Of a stretch of DNA of 64,000 nucleotides, positions 37,385 through 47,699 are shown piece by piece; position 1 is the stretch's first letter, and each line of letters starts with the position of its first letter. The position numbers and the translations under genes were made by a program. The notes under the pieces are model-generated. The model saw nothing but the letters and a program-made list of their open reading frames with translations, searched no databases and was not told the origin of the DNA. The DNA comes from an uncultured Dehalococcoidia bacterium. Lineage in GTDB: Bacteria; Chloroflexota; Dehalococcoidia; Lucifugimonadales; CATOSD01. The stretch is taken from positions 558,001 through 622,000 of the forward strand of contig CATOSD010000001.1 of assembly GCA_951812395.1 (NCBI GenBank), written 5' to 3'.

Positions 37385-38271
37385 GCGGCCGACTGTCGCC
37401 TGAGTCCTCCTTCTCACAGGGCTCGCGGACCAGCCGTAAACTGTCGTCCATATTATTCGCGGCGCTCGCCGTCGGCGCGACGGCGTTCGGCGTGGCGGCC
37501 CTCGCGCTGCTGCTGTTCACCATCGCGCGCGACGGCGTGGGCGGGTTATCGTGGGACTTCCTCACCAGCTTCCCATCGCGCAAGCCCGAGCTCGCGGGCG
37601 CGAAGCCGGCCCTGCTGGGCACGCTGTGGGTTATGGGCTTCACCTCGATGTTATCCATACCCCTGGGCGTGGGCGCGGCCATCTACCTGGAGGAGTTCGC
37701 TCCCCGCAACTGGCTCACCCGCGTAATCGAGATCAACATCAGCACGCTGGCCGGTGTCCCCTCCGTCGTGTACGGCCTGCTCGGACTCGCGCTGTTCGTT
37801 TACGGCGCCGGCATGGGACCCAGCATCCTCGCCGCCGCATGCACCCTTTCGCTGCTGATACTCCCCATAATCATCGTCGCCAGCCGAGAGGGACTGCGCT
37901 CCGTACCCGTTTCCATGCGCGAGGCGGCCATGGCGCTCGGCTCCACCAAGTGGCAGGCAATATGGTGCCAGGTGCTGCCCGCCGGACTTCCCGCCGTGCT
38001 CACGGGCGTCATCCTGGCCCTCGGCAGGGCCATTGGCGAGACCGCTCCGCTCATCGCCATCGGCGCCTTCACCTCCGTGTTCTTCGTTCCCACCAGCCCG
38101 ACAGACTCATTCACGGTGTTGCCCATCCAGGTGTTCAGTTGGCTGTCGCGACCGCTCAGGGGTTTCCAGGAGAACGCTGCCGCCGGTATAGTAGTCCTGC
38201 TCGTGGTGCTGCTGCTGCTCAACAGCGTTGCCGTTGCCTTGCGGCACATATATGGTAAGAGGAGCCAATGA
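37381..38271 (+). CDS. pstA: Phosphate ABC permease PstA
   Basis: 296 residues, TTG start within the end of pstC. Signature segments [40 protein letters not shown] and the EAA loop [20 protein letters not shown] followed by [17 protein letters not shown]. Partner of PstC; overlaps pstB by four bases. Confidence 0.94.
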   Translation: MSGRLSPESSFSQGSRTSRKLSSILFAALAVGATAFGVAALALLLFTIARDGVGGLSWDFLTSFPSRKPELAGAKPALLGTLWVMGFTSMLSIPLGVGAAIYLEEFAPRNWLTRVIEINISTLAGVPSVVYGLLGLALFVYGAGMGPSILAAACTLSLLILPIIIVASREGLRSVPVSMREAAMALGSTKWQAIWCQVLPAGLPAVLTGVILALGRAIGETAPLIAIGAFTSVFFVPTSPTDSFTVLPIQVFSWLSRPLRGFQENAAAGIVVLLVVLLLLNSVAVALRHIYGKRSQ

Positions 38272-39113
38272 TGGCAACTTTGAATCTGAGGAAGCCCACC
38301 TTGCGAAGCGTTGAAACTCGCGAATCTCCGCCGCCCGAAGCACGTGGCGCCGACTACGTGATGGAGATCAAGAACCTCAACGCCTACTACGGTGACCTGC
38401 TCGCCATCAAGGACATAAACCTCAGAATGCGCCGTAACAGCATCACCGCCGTCATCGGCCCCTCCGGCTGTGGCAAGAGCACGCTCGTGCGCTGCCTCAA
38501 CCGCATGCACGAGCTTGTTCCGGGGGGACGCATCGAGGGCAGCATCCTGTTTAACGGCGAGGACATCAACGCGCCGAATGTGGACCCCGTGGAGCTGCGC
38601 AGCACCATAGGCATGGTGTTCCAGAAGCCCAACCCGTTCCCCAAATCCATCTTCGACAACGTGGCCTTCGGCCTGCGCATCAACGGGTACAGGGGCGACA
38701 TTGCCGAAGCCGTGGAGCGCTCCCTTCGCCAGGCCGCCCTGTGGGACGAGGTGAAAGACCGGCTCAAGCGCAGCGCCCTCGCCCTCTCCGGCGGCCAGCA
38801 GCAGCGGCTGTGCATCGCCCGCGCCATCGCCATCGAGCCCGAAGTGATACTCATGGACGAGCCCTGCTCGGCCCTCGACCCGATAGCCACCCTCGCAATC
38901 GAAGACCTCATCCGCGAGTTGCGCAAGAGCTACACCATCGCCATCGTAACCCACAACATGCAGCAGGCCGCCAGGGTCTCGGACGAGACGGCCTTCCTGA
39001 TGGTCGACGAAGACCGCGCGGGCTTCCTGGTCGAGTTCGACTCCACCGAGCGCATCTTCACCAACCCAAGCCACCAGCAGACCGAGGCCTACATAACGGG
39101 CCGCTTCAGCTAA
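38268..39113 (+). CDS. pstB: Phosphate ABC transporter ATPase PstB
   Basis: 281 residues. Walker [10 protein letters not shown], PstB-specific [37 protein letters not shown], signature [16 protein letters not shown], Walker [14 protein letters not shown], switch [14 protein letters not shown] 25-residue N-terminal extension precedes the ABC core. Powers phosphate import. Confidence 0.95.
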   Translation: MMATLNLRKPTLRSVETRESPPPEARGADYVMEIKNLNAYYGDLLAIKDINLRMRRNSITAVIGPSGCGKSTLVRCLNRMHELVPGGRIEGSILFNGEDINAPNVDPVELRSTIGMVFQKPNPFPKSIFDNVAFGLRINGYRGDIAEAVERSLRQAALWDEVKDRLKRSALALSGGQQQRLCIARAIAIEPEVILMDEPCSALDPIATLAIEDLIRELRKSYTIAIVTHNMQQAARVSDETAFLMVDEDRAGFLVEFDSTERIFTNPSHQQTEAYITGRFS

Positions 39114-39117
39114 CCCA

Positions 39118-39201
39118 AGAAGTCCCTTCCCCCTCGCGGGGGAAACAGCCTGCCCAGAAGTCCCTTCCCCCTCGCAGGGGGAAGGTTAGGATGGGGGTGA
39201 T
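39118..39201. repeat. Dispersed intergenic hairpin repeat, copy 3 (double unit, best preserved)
   Basis: Two units in tandem. The second has the perfect 10-bp stem CCTTCCCCCT-CGC-AGGGGGAAGG (39163-39185) followed by TTAGGATGGGGGTG; the first has a shorter stem. It sits in the pstB-phoU spacer and may attenuate or process the operon mRNA. Confidence 0.85.
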
Positions 39202-39206
39202 CCACC

Positions 39207-39878
39207 ATGCCGAGAGCAGAATTCAGCCGAGACCTCATAGTGCTGCAGGACGAGCTGCTGGTGCTGGCCAACATGGTCGAGAAGGCCATCGCGCGCTCGC
39301 TGGACGCGCTCAAGAACCGCGACCTCGCGCTTTCCGAGGAGGTCGTCCGCGACGACGACGTGATCGACCTCAAGCGCATGGAGCTCGAGGAGCGCTGCAT
39401 CGATCTCATCGCCACGCAGCAGCCGCTCGCCGGAGACCTCCGCGTGCTCATATCCGTGCTCCACATGTCGGTCGAGCTGGAGCGCATCGGAGACTACGCC
39501 GAGGGCATAGCCAAGATAAGCCTGATGATGGGAAACGAGCCGCCGCTCAAGCCCCTCATAGACATTCCCCGCATGGCCGACAAGGCCACCGACATGCTCC
39601 GCCGCAGCCTCGACTCCTTCGTCAAACGCGACGTGGACGTGGCCCAGCAGGTGTGCGAGGACGACGACGAGGTGGACGCGCTCTACGAGCAGGTGTACAG
39701 GGAGCTCCTCACCTATATGATGGAATCCCCCGCCGCAATCCAGCGCGCGACCTTCCTCCTCTGGGTGGCCCACGACCTGGAGCGCATAGCCGACCGCACC
39801 ACCAACATCGCCGAGCAGGTGATCTACATGGTCACCGGCGACTTCACCCAGGCGAACGCCAGGGTCTCCACCTACTGA
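39207..39878 (+). CDS. phoU: Phosphate signalling regulator PhoU
   Basis: 223 residues with two three-helix PhoU domains. Metal-cluster motifs ExxxD are seen in VELERIGDYAEGIAKISLM and DLERIADRTTNIAEQVIY. It links PstSCAB to the PhoR sensor and represses the Pho regulon when phosphate is plentiful. Separated from pstB by a repeat element of about 90 bases but same strand. Confidence 0.94.
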   Translation: MPRAEFSRDLIVLQDELLVLANMVEKAIARSLDALKNRDLALSEEVVRDDDVIDLKRMELEERCIDLIATQQPLAGDLRVLISVLHMSVELERIGDYAEGIAKISLMMGNEPPLKPLIDIPRMADKATDMLRRSLDSFVKRDVDVAQQVCEDDDEVDALYEQVYRELLTYMMESPAAIQRATFLLWVAHDLERIADRTTNIAEQVIYMVTGDFTQANARVSTY

Positions 39879-39888
39879 CGCCGCGTTC

Positions 39889-40734
39889 CTACTCGAACGC
39901 CCGCCACACCAGCAGCACGCCGACTACCACCAGTACGGCGCCCATCGACGCTATCAGCGTGTTCAGGCTGGCGCGGCCCGTGTACTTCGCGCCAATGTAG
40001 CTGCCCACCATCGCCGCGGCGCCCATGCACGCCAGCAGCGGATAGTCCACCTCGCCCTGCACCGCGTGCCCCACGAAGCCGAGCGCCCCCAGGAAGAAGC
40101 CTATGAACAGGTTGGTGCCCGCCGCTATTCGCGGGTCTATCTTCAAAATGCGAATCAGCGCCGGCAGCCGTATGCTGCCCAGTATCAGCCCGACCGCGCC
40201 GCCCAGCAGTCCCACGCCCAGTCCAATACCCGCCTCCGCGGTGATCCTGTTGCGGCTGAATATTCCCGGCGACCCCTCCAGGTCCGCGCCGAACAGGTGC
40301 TGGCTGCCCGACTTGCGCCGGTTGCGCGCCAGTATGAAGAACTCCACGCCCTGCCAGCCCACCAGCAGGCCCGCCAGGAACAGCAGCACGCCCTCGTCCA
40401 CCACGTCGCTCGCGAACCCGCCGATGAACGCCCCCGCAAACGCGGGCACGCCCATGAACAGCACCACCCGCATGTCCACCCGCCCCTCGCGGAAGTGACG
40501 AATCGCCCCGGTCAGCGACGCCAGGCTGCTGACCAGAATGTTGGTGCCCCCCGCGATGGGCGCCGCCATCCCGATAAGCAGCATCGCCGGCAGCCGCATC
40601 GTCCCCAGCGCAAGGCCCACGAACCCGCCAAGCAGCCCCACGCCGAACGATATGATTGTCAGCAGCACCACCTGCCACACCAGCATGTCCGAGGGCAGCC
40701 CAAACTCGTTAAGTGTCAGATCCATCGCGTGCAT
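39889..40734 (-). CDS. TSUP family permease (TauE/SafE type)
   Basis: 281 residues, eight predicted helices. Both TSUP half-repeats are clear: FGVGLLGGFVGLALGTMRLP with GGTNILVSSLASLTGAIRHF, and GVGLLGGAVGLILGSIRLPA with AAGTNLFIGFFLGALGFVGH. ATG start with AGGGT upstream. Exports or imports small anions such as sulfite or sulfoacetate in characterised relatives; substrate here unknown. Converges with phoU. Confidence 0.88.
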   Translation of the reverse strand: MHAMDLTLNEFGLPSDMLVWQVVLLTIISFGVGLLGGFVGLALGTMRLPAMLLIGMAAPIAGGTNILVSSLASLTGAIRHFREGRVDMRVVLFMGVPAFAGAFIGGFASDVVDEGVLLFLAGLLVGWQGVEFFILARNRRKSGSQHLFGADLEGSPGIFSRNRITAEAGIGLGVGLLGGAVGLILGSIRLPALIRILKIDPRIAAGTNLFIGFFLGALGFVGHAVQGEVDYPLLACMGAAAMVGSYIGAKYTGRASLNTLIASMGAVLVVVGVLLVWRAFE

Positions 40735-40850
40735 TCTACCCTGTCAGCGCCGCCGTCGCACTATACATTGACTGTGCACATCCGCGGGCATATTCTTGAA
40801 CAACATCCAGAACCAATGCGCCGGTCGAGACAGGAAAGGCGAATCGGAGT

Positions 40851-41273
40851 ATGGCCATCAACACGGACTTCCTCGTTCGCTGCGTCAATACACTGGAAGC
40901 GGCTTTCGAACACCTCCAGGCGGCTGCACCTTCCGACTCCGTTTACGAAATCTACCGGGCCGCTTCGGTGAAAGAGTTTGAGCTCATACTGGAGCAATCT
41001 GGCAGCCTGCTCAGAAAGCGGCTGCGGCCCTACTTTGCCAGCAACAGACAGGTGGATCGTCTCACCTTCAGAAACACCTTCAGGTATGCGGCCAGGCACG
41101 GACTCATCACCGTTGCGGCCTGCGAACGGTGGTTCGCGTACCGGGACGCCAGGAACGACACGGCCCATCGCTACGGCGAAGAATATGCCGAGGCTACTCT
41201 AGAGCTGCTCCCACAGTTCATTGCCGACGCTAGAGAGTTGGCGAGAGTGATAGGCGAGGATGAGGATGACTGA
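40851..41273 (+). CDS. hepT: HEPN-type toxin HepT (HI0074/nucleotidyltransferase substrate-binding family)
   Basis: 140 residues, ATG with GGAG four bases upstream. Helical HEPN protein of the HI0074 type (DFLVRCVNTLEAAFEHLQAA, FELILEQSGSLLRKRLRPYF). The RX4HXY active-site motif is intact in RNDTAHRYGEEY. In characterised HepT-MntA modules the toxin is an RNase kept off by AMPylation of the motif tyrosine. It overlaps the nucleotidyltransferase by 14 bases, toxin first. Confidence 0.87.
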   Translation: MAINTDFLVRCVNTLEAAFEHLQAAAPSDSVYEIYRAASVKEFELILEQSGSLLRKRLRPYFASNRQVDRLTFRNTFRYAARHGLITVAACERWFAYRDARNDTAHRYGEEYAEATLELLPQFIADARELARVIGEDEDD

Positions 41274-41607
41274 CCGTCTCGACCTGCCGCGCCGATACCG
41301 AGAGCGGCTTCAAGCATTGCTTAAAGACCACGTGCCCCACGCCGAAGTGTGGGCCTACGGCAGTCGAGTCAACGGAGAAAGCCACGAGGCCAGCGACCTG
41401 GACCTGGTGATCCGCGGCCCGGCTCTTGAACCCCTGGGCGCGGAGTTCCTGAACTTGGTAGAGGCAATTGACAAATCTAGCATCCCCATACTCGTCGAAG
41501 TGCTCGATTGGGCAAGGTTGCCGGAGAGCTTCCGCAAGGAGATCCAGAGGGAGTACGTCGTGGTGCAGCGGCAGGTACGTTCGCGGTGGTCGGACGCTAC
41601 AGGCTAA
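41260..41607 (+). CDS. mntA: MntA-type nucleotidyltransferase antitoxin
   Basis: 115 residues. GSx10DxD motif intact: GSRVNGESHEASDLDLVI. The end (LVEVLDWARLPESFRKEIQ, EYVVVQRQ) is the usual tail of HI0073-type partners. Overlaps hepT, so the two are coupled and form a complete type VII toxin-antitoxin pair. ATG 41266 is an alternative start. Confidence 0.87.
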   Translation: MRMTDRLDLPRRYRERLQALLKDHVPHAEVWAYGSRVNGESHEASDLDLVIRGPALEPLGAEFLNLVEAIDKSSIPILVEVLDWARLPESFRKEIQREYVVVQRQVRSRWSDATG

Positions 41608-41624
41608 GCGACGAGGCGCGTCCG

Positions 41625-43025
41625 CTATCGCGGCAGCTGTTCCAACTGCGCCTTCAGCTCGTCGAGCTGCGCACGGGGCGGCGCGCGGTGGCCGTAGCAG
41701 GCGCTGGTGAACGCGGCCGTGGCAGACCTCACGAGACTGCGGGGCAGCACCTGCTCCAGCGTGTGCTGGTACTCCAGCGGCGTCGCGTGCTCGGGCCGCG
41801 GGAAACCCTGCTCGCGGGCCAGTTCCAGCAGGCCGAAGTACACCCTGAAGACGTCCACGACGTCGGCCTCGTCGTCGGGAAGCCGCAGCCCGGCGTCGTC
41901 GCGCGTTCGCCGGAAGCGTCGCGGCAAGAGATTGAGCAGCAGCCGCTTGAGGTCGTCTCCGGCGTCCGCGTCCTCCTTTACGGACTCGCGCGTGCCCTCT
42001 TCCTGCACAAGCCGCCACGACAGCCGGCGGCGAAACGCCGTCGCGATGACGAACAATGCGCCTGCCACCAGCAGCCCGACCAGCGCCCACTGCGACAGCT
42101 GCACCACCGCCGCAAGCACGTCGTTCACCTCGCCCGTCTGCTCCTGCAGCTCCAACACGGCGCCGCCGATGTTCGGGGCCTCGGTCTTCACTTCCTCGGT
42201 GGCGAACCAGCCAAGCACCGTAAGCAGCCCCTGAGTGAGCGCGCCGACGACGAAAGCGATAGGCACGATGATGACGTAGAAGACGACGATGCCCAGCAGG
42301 TTCAGCACCACCAGCGCCGGCCTCGTGATGTATTGCAGCACGTCCCTCTGGAGCATGCTCACCAGCAGACCGACTATGACTATCCCCAGCACCAGGCCGC
42401 CTATAACCTTGAGCCAGGCGCGCTCTTCGATCGCCCGTCGCGAAGCCGGAAGCAGCCGCCCGGCGCCCAACCCCCCCAGGCCGGCCGCGAAGAACAGGAT
42501 CATCGAGCCGAACACCTGCAGGTCGGCCGGGTGTAAGACGTCCAGCACCGCGACGACCGCGATGACCAGTATCCCCAGCCGGAAGCTGGTGCTCAGGCTT
42601 TCGACCGGGAACTCGGACGCCGCTATCATCCCGCCGCGCCACCAGAGCGCCGCGCCCAATATGCTGCCCGTGGAGGCCCGGAAGGTGTAGCCTTCCAAGT
42701 CTGTGCCCCTCACCACGGTCGCTATCCAGCCCAGGTCCATGCCGCCGGCCGGGTCGACCTGTGCGCCCACGGCGACCACGATTACGGCGACACCCATGGC
42801 GAGCTGTATGGCGTATGATAGCCTGACGGGCATCAAAAACATCTGAAGCAGCCGCGCCGTGAGCGCCGAGATGCCGACCAGCGCGAGCACCGCGGACAGG
42901 CTGAGAGGGCTGCCTTCCTGCGCCAGCGCCACACCCAGCAAGCCCAGCAGTGCGAACAGCCAGGCGCTCTCGGCCAGAACGGTGGCGGCGACTACCAGCC
43001 TATCTTGGAGCGAATGGGCCGGCAT
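41625..43025 (-). CDS. Multi-pass membrane protein with DUF4129-like C-terminal domain
   Basis: 466 residues from ATG 43025, which overlaps the DUF58 gene by 26 bases. About ten hydrophobic segments occupy the first 330 residues. The cytoplasmic end (VDVFRVYFGLLELAREQGFP, TPLEYQHTLEQVLPRS, FTSACYGHRAPP) is the DUF4129 pattern seen at the end of transglutaminase-like proteins in MoxR operons. The transglutaminase domain itself is absent. Same operon as DUF58 and MoxR. Confidence 0.8.
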   Translation of the reverse strand: MPAHSLQDRLVVAATVLAESAWLFALLGLLGVALAQEGSPLSLSAVLALVGISALTARLLQMFLMPVRLSYAIQLAMGVAVIVVAVGAQVDPAGGMDLGWIATVVRGTDLEGYTFRASTGSILGAALWWRGGMIAASEFPVESLSTSFRLGILVIAVVAVLDVLHPADLQVFGSMILFFAAGLGGLGAGRLLPASRRAIEERAWLKVIGGLVLGIVIVGLLVSMLQRDVLQYITRPALVVLNLLGIVVFYVIIVPIAFVVGALTQGLLTVLGWFATEEVKTEAPNIGGAVLELQEQTGEVNDVLAAVVQLSQWALVGLLVAGALFVIATAFRRRLSWRLVQEEGTRESVKEDADAGDDLKRLLLNLLPRRFRRTRDDAGLRLPDDEADVVDVFRVYFGLLELAREQGFPRPEHATPLEYQHTLEQVLPRSLVRSATAAFTSACYGHRAPPRAQLDELKAQLEQLPR

Positions 43026-44235
43026 ACTCAATTCCCTCGAAGTAGGTGCGAAGCTCGTACACCAAAACACCCTCCGGCATCTGCGGCCAATCGCCGTCGC
43101 CCACGTGCACCACCACCAGCCTGTAGCCCCGCGACTTCAGCGTTTGCACCACCTCCGCCATCTCCGGCTGGAAGAACGCGGTCACAAGCACCAGCGTGGC
43201 GTTAAGCGGAAACTGGCGCGAGTTCTGCGCGAGCTGCGCCCACATCTGGCCAATGCCCATCGGGCGAATGGTGGCCAGCGCCTCCAGGATTATGGACAAC
43301 TGGTCGGGCGACTGGCTGGGGGAGATCTTCATGGGGCGGTCGGCCAGCAGGGGCGTGCCGTTGGAAAACAGTCCCAGGCTGTAGCCCTGCCCCGCGGCGT
43401 AGCTGGCCACCGACGCCGCCGCGAGCGTTATGCGCTCCAGGTTGGCCGCCGAGTAGCCCTCCCAGTAGTGGGCCGTCGTGTCCACGTCCACCACTAGCAC
43501 CACGGAGTAAGATGTGCTCGGCTCGAAAGTGCGCACGCGCAGCTCTTGCATACGCGCCGTAGCCTTCCAGTCCACCGTCTTCATGGGGTCGCCCATCTGG
43601 TATTCGCGCAGCCCGAACGGCCGCGAGGCGTCCTCGAACATCCTGTTGCCGCCGCCGACGTCCCCCAGGGGCCGCGACGCAGGAAAGCCGAGATCGGCCA
43701 GCGGCGCCACGGTCGGATACACCAGCAGGTAGTCCCTGGAGGAGAACGACTTCTCGGAGCTGTAGAAGCCGAAGAGGTCGCCGCTTTCCACCTGCGCTGG
43801 CCCCAGCATGTGCAGCCCCCGGTGTTCGCTCTTCAGCTTGTAGTTCCACCTAATGCGTTCGTACCACGCCATGGAGGTCAGGTGGCGCAGGGTCTGCGCG
43901 TTCGGGCTGGAGCTTACGCTCGTGTCGACGCCCAGCAATTCCACTTCCAGGGGGATGGTGTCCTGCACCGACAGCCTGGCAAGCGGCACCGGCTTGCCGT
44001 TGGTGACGGCGACTGTCAGCGTCACCTCTTCGCCCATGAACACGCGGCTTTGCGAGAGCGTGCGCTCATAGACCACGTCCTCCAGCGCCAGGCGGTCCCA
44101 CAGCCAGGACACGCCGGCCACCAGCAGGCCCATCGCGGCAAAGCCTATCAGCAGGCCGTGGCCCGAGAACACGCCCACCACGATTAGGATCAGGAACAGC
44201 CCTATCCAGAGGTCGTGCCACAGTCGAACCAGCAA
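43000..44235 (-). CDS. DUF58 domain protein (MoxR-associated, vWA-like)
   Basis: 411 residues. Two N-terminal helices, a beta-rich middle, and the DUF58 motif DVGGGNRMFEDASRPFGLRE then YQMGDPMKTVDWKATARM. The vWA-like part starts SVVLVVDVDTTAHY, with a partly degenerate MIDAS. It starts six bases after the MoxR gene ends and is a typical partner of MoxR in envelope or stress maturation systems. Confidence 0.88.
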   Translation of the reverse strand: MLVRLWHDLWIGLFLILIVVGVFSGHGLLIGFAAMGLLVAGVSWLWDRLALEDVVYERTLSQSRVFMGEEVTLTVAVTNGKPVPLARLSVQDTIPLEVELLGVDTSVSSSPNAQTLRHLTSMAWYERIRWNYKLKSEHRGLHMLGPAQVESGDLFGFYSSEKSFSSRDYLLVYPTVAPLADLGFPASRPLGDVGGGNRMFEDASRPFGLREYQMGDPMKTVDWKATARMQELRVRTFEPSTSYSVVLVVDVDTTAHYWEGYSAANLERITLAAASVASYAAGQGYSLGLFSNGTPLLADRPMKISPSQSPDQLSIILEALATIRPMGIGQMWAQLAQNSRQFPLNATLVLVTAFFQPEMAEVVQTLKSRGYRLVVVHVGDGDWPQMPEGVLVYELRTYFEGIEYAGPFAPR

Positions 44236-44240
44236 CGGCC

Positions 44241-45209
<969 letters not shown>

Positions 45210-45218
45210 CGTTCCGGA

Positions 45219-45258
45219 ATCCCTTCCCCCTCGCAGGGGGAAGGTCAGGATGGGGGTG
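45219..45258. repeat. Dispersed intergenic hairpin repeat, copy 4
   Basis: CCTTCCCCCT (45222-45231), loop CGC, AGGGGGAAGG (45235-45244), then TCAGGATGGGGGTG. Identical stem to 39163-39185. The tail overlaps the last codons of the FAD oxidoreductase, which therefore ends inside the repeat. Confidence 0.88.
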
Positions 45259-46744
45259 CCGAACGGGTTGACTGCCGGCCGCTCGCGGCGGACTTGCCCG
45301 CGAGTCGGCCGAACACGGCCCCATGCATCAACCCCGCCGCCCTCAGGCTGTTGTGGTAGAAGATGCCGCCGACTATCTCGCCGGCCGCGAACAGTCCGGG
45401 TATCGGCGCGTCGTCAGCGCCGAGAACGCGGGCGCGCTCGTCAACCTTCAGGCCACCATAAGTATAGGTTATTCCCCCGGTAACCGTAAACGCGGAAAAT
45501 GGGGGGTCGTCCAGCCGGATCGCCCAGTTGCTCTTGGGCGGGTCGAGCCCTCGCGTAGCCAGCCCGTCGAGCGTTCGCGGGCGGTACTCGCCGCCGTTGG
45601 CGGCGGCGTTGTACTCCCCGACGGTCGTCTCCAGCACGTCGGCGTCTACGCGCAGCTTGCCCGCGAGCTCGCGCAGGGTGAACCCCGTCGCCGCCCGGGC
45701 GAGCGCGTAGCGGGGCTCCAGGTGCGGCGCGGCCTTGCTGTCGAACAGTTGGAATGCGACGCCCCCTTCCTGACGGAGTATGGCGCTGCCCGCCGCCACA
45801 AAGGTCTGCTCCGCGAAGCCCGCCCCCTCGTCGAAGAAGCGTCGCCCCGCCCGGTTGACCGTGATGCCCAGCGGGTACGACCGCCTCGGCATTCGCTCCG
45901 TAATCTCCACGCTGCCGGTCAGCGGCGCGTCCACGTCGATGGGAGTGGCGTGGCAGCCGGTCCACTGGCCGAACGGCTTCGCGCCCGCCTCGAGCGCCGC
46001 GCGGTGGCCGTCGCCGGTGTTGTAGGCCGAGCCTCGCACCTTCGCCCGCTCCCATCCGTCGCCCAGGAACTCGCCGCGCATCTGGGCGTTGGCTTCGAAT
46101 CCGCCGCAGGCAAGCACCACTCCCCGGCCTCCAATAGTATGGACGTCGTCCGCGTCCTGCGCCTCCACGCCGCCAATCGCGCCCGCGTCGTCGACCAACA
46201 GACGCAGCATCTTCGTCTCGTACAACACCGTGATGCCCGCGCGCCTCGCGGCGGTCGTCAGCATCTGCACCAGGCCCGGCCCCGAGCGCCAGGCAGACAG
46301 CCCAACGCTGTTCGGGATCACCGAAGGCGCACCCGCCGAGACGCGACCACCGGACAGCTCCCACCTCACGCCCTGGGAGTGCATCCAGTCCACCGTGGGG
46401 CGTGAGTTCGCTATCAGCGTCTCCATCAGGCGGTGGTCCACGTCGCCCTGCGTGACGTCCAGCAGATGCCCCCGAAAGTCCTCGGCGGTGTAGGGCGCCA
46501 TGCTCAGCCGCTCCGCCTCCGCGTCCGTAAGGTCGGGCAGCAGCGCGCGCAGGTCCTCTATGCCGTCGTGCACGAACCGGAATCCGCCGCCGGTGAAGGG
46601 GCAATTTCCGCCCTGCGCCGAAGGCGGCGCCTTCTCCAGCACCACCACGCTCGCGCCCTGCTGCCGCGCCGACAGCGCCGCGCACAGCGCGGCGTTGCCG
46701 GCCCCAACCACAATCACGTCGAAAAAAGCGTTGTCTCCGTCCAT
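45245..46744 (-). CDS. FAD-dependent oxidoreductase, tricarballylate dehydrogenase/fumarate reductase flavoprotein type (TcuA-like)
   Basis: 499 residues from ATG 46744 with GGGGGAGGCC upstream. FAD motif DVIVVGAGNAALCAALSA, the family segment GGNCPFTGGGFRFVHDGIED, GVVLACGGFEANAQM, and a C-terminal GGITYTYGGLKVDERARVLG with LFAAGEIVGGIFYHNSLRAA. This is the flavoprotein-2 family with TcuA as the nearest named relative. No TcuB or citrate-type transporter is next to it. A diverged N-terminal fragment of a second copy is at 48106-48359. Confidence 0.87.
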   Translation of the reverse strand: MDGDNAFFDVIVVGAGNAALCAALSARQQGASVVVLEKAPPSAQGGNCPFTGGGFRFVHDGIEDLRALLPDLTDAEAERLSMAPYTAEDFRGHLLDVTQGDVDHRLMETLIANSRPTVDWMHSQGVRWELSGGRVSAGAPSVIPNSVGLSAWRSGPGLVQMLTTAARRAGITVLYETKMLRLLVDDAGAIGGVEAQDADDVHTIGGRGVVLACGGFEANAQMRGEFLGDGWERAKVRGSAYNTGDGHRAALEAGAKPFGQWTGCHATPIDVDAPLTGSVEITERMPRRSYPLGITVNRAGRRFFDEGAGFAEQTFVAAGSAILRQEGGVAFQLFDSKAAPHLEPRYALARAATGFTLRELAGKLRVDADVLETTVGEYNAAANGGEYRPRTLDGLATRGLDPPKSNWAIRLDDPPFSAFTVTGGITYTYGGLKVDERARVLGADDAPIPGLFAAGEIVGGIFYHNSLRAAGLMHGAVFGRLAGKSAASGRQSTRSAPPS

Positions 46745-46890
46745 GGCCTCCCCCTCACCCTGCGAATGAAATGAATGGCGGGCATCCAGCGTGCCCACGC
46801 GAGTGGCATCAAGTATAATGTACACCCGGCCAATCCTCTAGCGGCGCGTCTCGGCCCGCCGCCGTGCGAGACAAGGAGCCTGTCCGACAA

Positions 46891-46963
46891 GTCCCTGCCC
46901 CCTGGTGGTGGAGGGTCGACAAGTCCCTTCCTCCTTGATGGGGGAAGGTTAGGATGGGGGTGA
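46891..46963. repeat. Dispersed intergenic hairpin repeat, copy 5 (double unit, degenerate)
   Basis: Two units: GTCCCTGCCCCCTGG with GGAGGGTCGAC, then TCCCTTCCTCCTTGATGGGG followed by GAAGGTTAGGATGGGGGTG. Between the FAD oxidoreductase and the first tRNA-Gln. Confidence 0.8.
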
Positions 46964-47021
46964 CAACACAGTCGTCGCCTGAGCTCCAGGTCCCGGCGCT
47001 GGCGGAGTGTCGGGCAAGCAC

Positions 47022-47092
47022 TGCCCGGTGGTGTAGTGGCAGCACAATGGACTTTGGCTCCATTGACCGAGGTTCGAATCCTCGCCGGGCAG
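47022..47092 (+). tRNA. tRNA-Gln (anticodon TTG), copy 1
   Basis: Acceptor TGCCCGG / CCGGGCA, anticodon stem ATGGA / TCCAT with loop CTTTGGC giving TTG, T arm CGAGG-TTCGAAT-CCTCG. Discriminator G, then CCC, so no encoded CCA. Identical in sequence to copy 2 at 48360. Confidence 0.95.
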
Positions 47093-47144
47093 CCCCAATC
47101 GAAAGAACGGCGTGAAGGCGAAGGCGTGAAAGAGGAGATAGTAA

Positions 47145-47372
47145 GTGAGTACTGAACCTTCCTTTGAGGTAGTGTGGGAAAGTGAGGGGGAGTTGTTTCG
47201 CGATTTGACGGCTGATGGATCTAAGGGCGCCACCATGAGTCGCTATGCAGGGCACTTGATTCCAGGGGATAATGCTCACACAGTTGAGGCGAATCTGGTG
47301 GACCACTTCGGTAATGAAATGATACCGCCTATTCGCCTACAAGTCTGGCTGACGCCTAGTGTTCCCGAGTAA
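47145..47372 (+). CDS. Hypothetical 75-residue protein
   Basis: GTG start with GAGGAGA seven bases upstream. The product (STEPSFEVVWESEGELFRDL, then DHFGNEMIPPIRLQVW) is acidic, without signal peptide or membrane segment. No family was recognised. It lies 52 bases after tRNA-Gln copy 1 and ahead of hicAB, inside the segment bounded by the two tRNA copies. Confidence 0.55.
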   Translation: MSTEPSFEVVWESEGELFRDLTADGSKGATMSRYAGHLIPGDNAHTVEANLVDHFGNEMIPPIRLQVWLTPSVPE

Positions 47373-47480
47373 TCTGCAGTGAAAGACAGCATCCGCCAAT
47401 GCAGCGCCGGCTCAGGCCATTGCTGCTGGTGACGCGGAATTAGCGCAATTCGGAGGAGGCACCGGCGGACGCTGGAGCGG

Positions 47481-47699
47481 ATGCGGGCAACGCGAACCCC
47501 ATCGGACATCAGGTGGGAGGAGATCGAGTCGCTGCTGGGCGCGTTGGGGGTCAATCTTGTTGAACGTGTTGGCTCCAGAGTGCAGTTGGTAAAGGGTGCG
47601 GAATCCATCGTAGTTCACAGACCGCACCCAAGGCCCACAGCAAGGCGCGATACCGTCCGGGACATCGCGAAGTTTATCGAGCGCATAGGAGAAAGCTGA
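47481..47699 (+). CDS. hicA: HicA-family mRNA interferase toxin
   Basis: 72 residues. The core IRWEEIESLLGALGVNLVER followed by GSRVQLVKGAESIVVHRPHP and TVRDIAKFIERIGES is the HicA subfamily whose members read IEALLVALGA...GSRV...VFHRPHP. The classic GSHHKF catalytic His is GSRV here, as in that subfamily. Toxin first, overlapping hicB by one base (TGATG). Confidence 0.78.
   Translation: MRATRTPSDIRWEEIESLLGALGVNLVERVGSRVQLVKGAESIVVHRPHPRPTARRDTVRDIAKFIERIGES

Noticed and set aside
38741..40000. Plus-strand open frame overlapping pstB and phoU in another frame
   Set aside because: Arg/Pro/His-rich frame shadow that crosses two well-supported genes.
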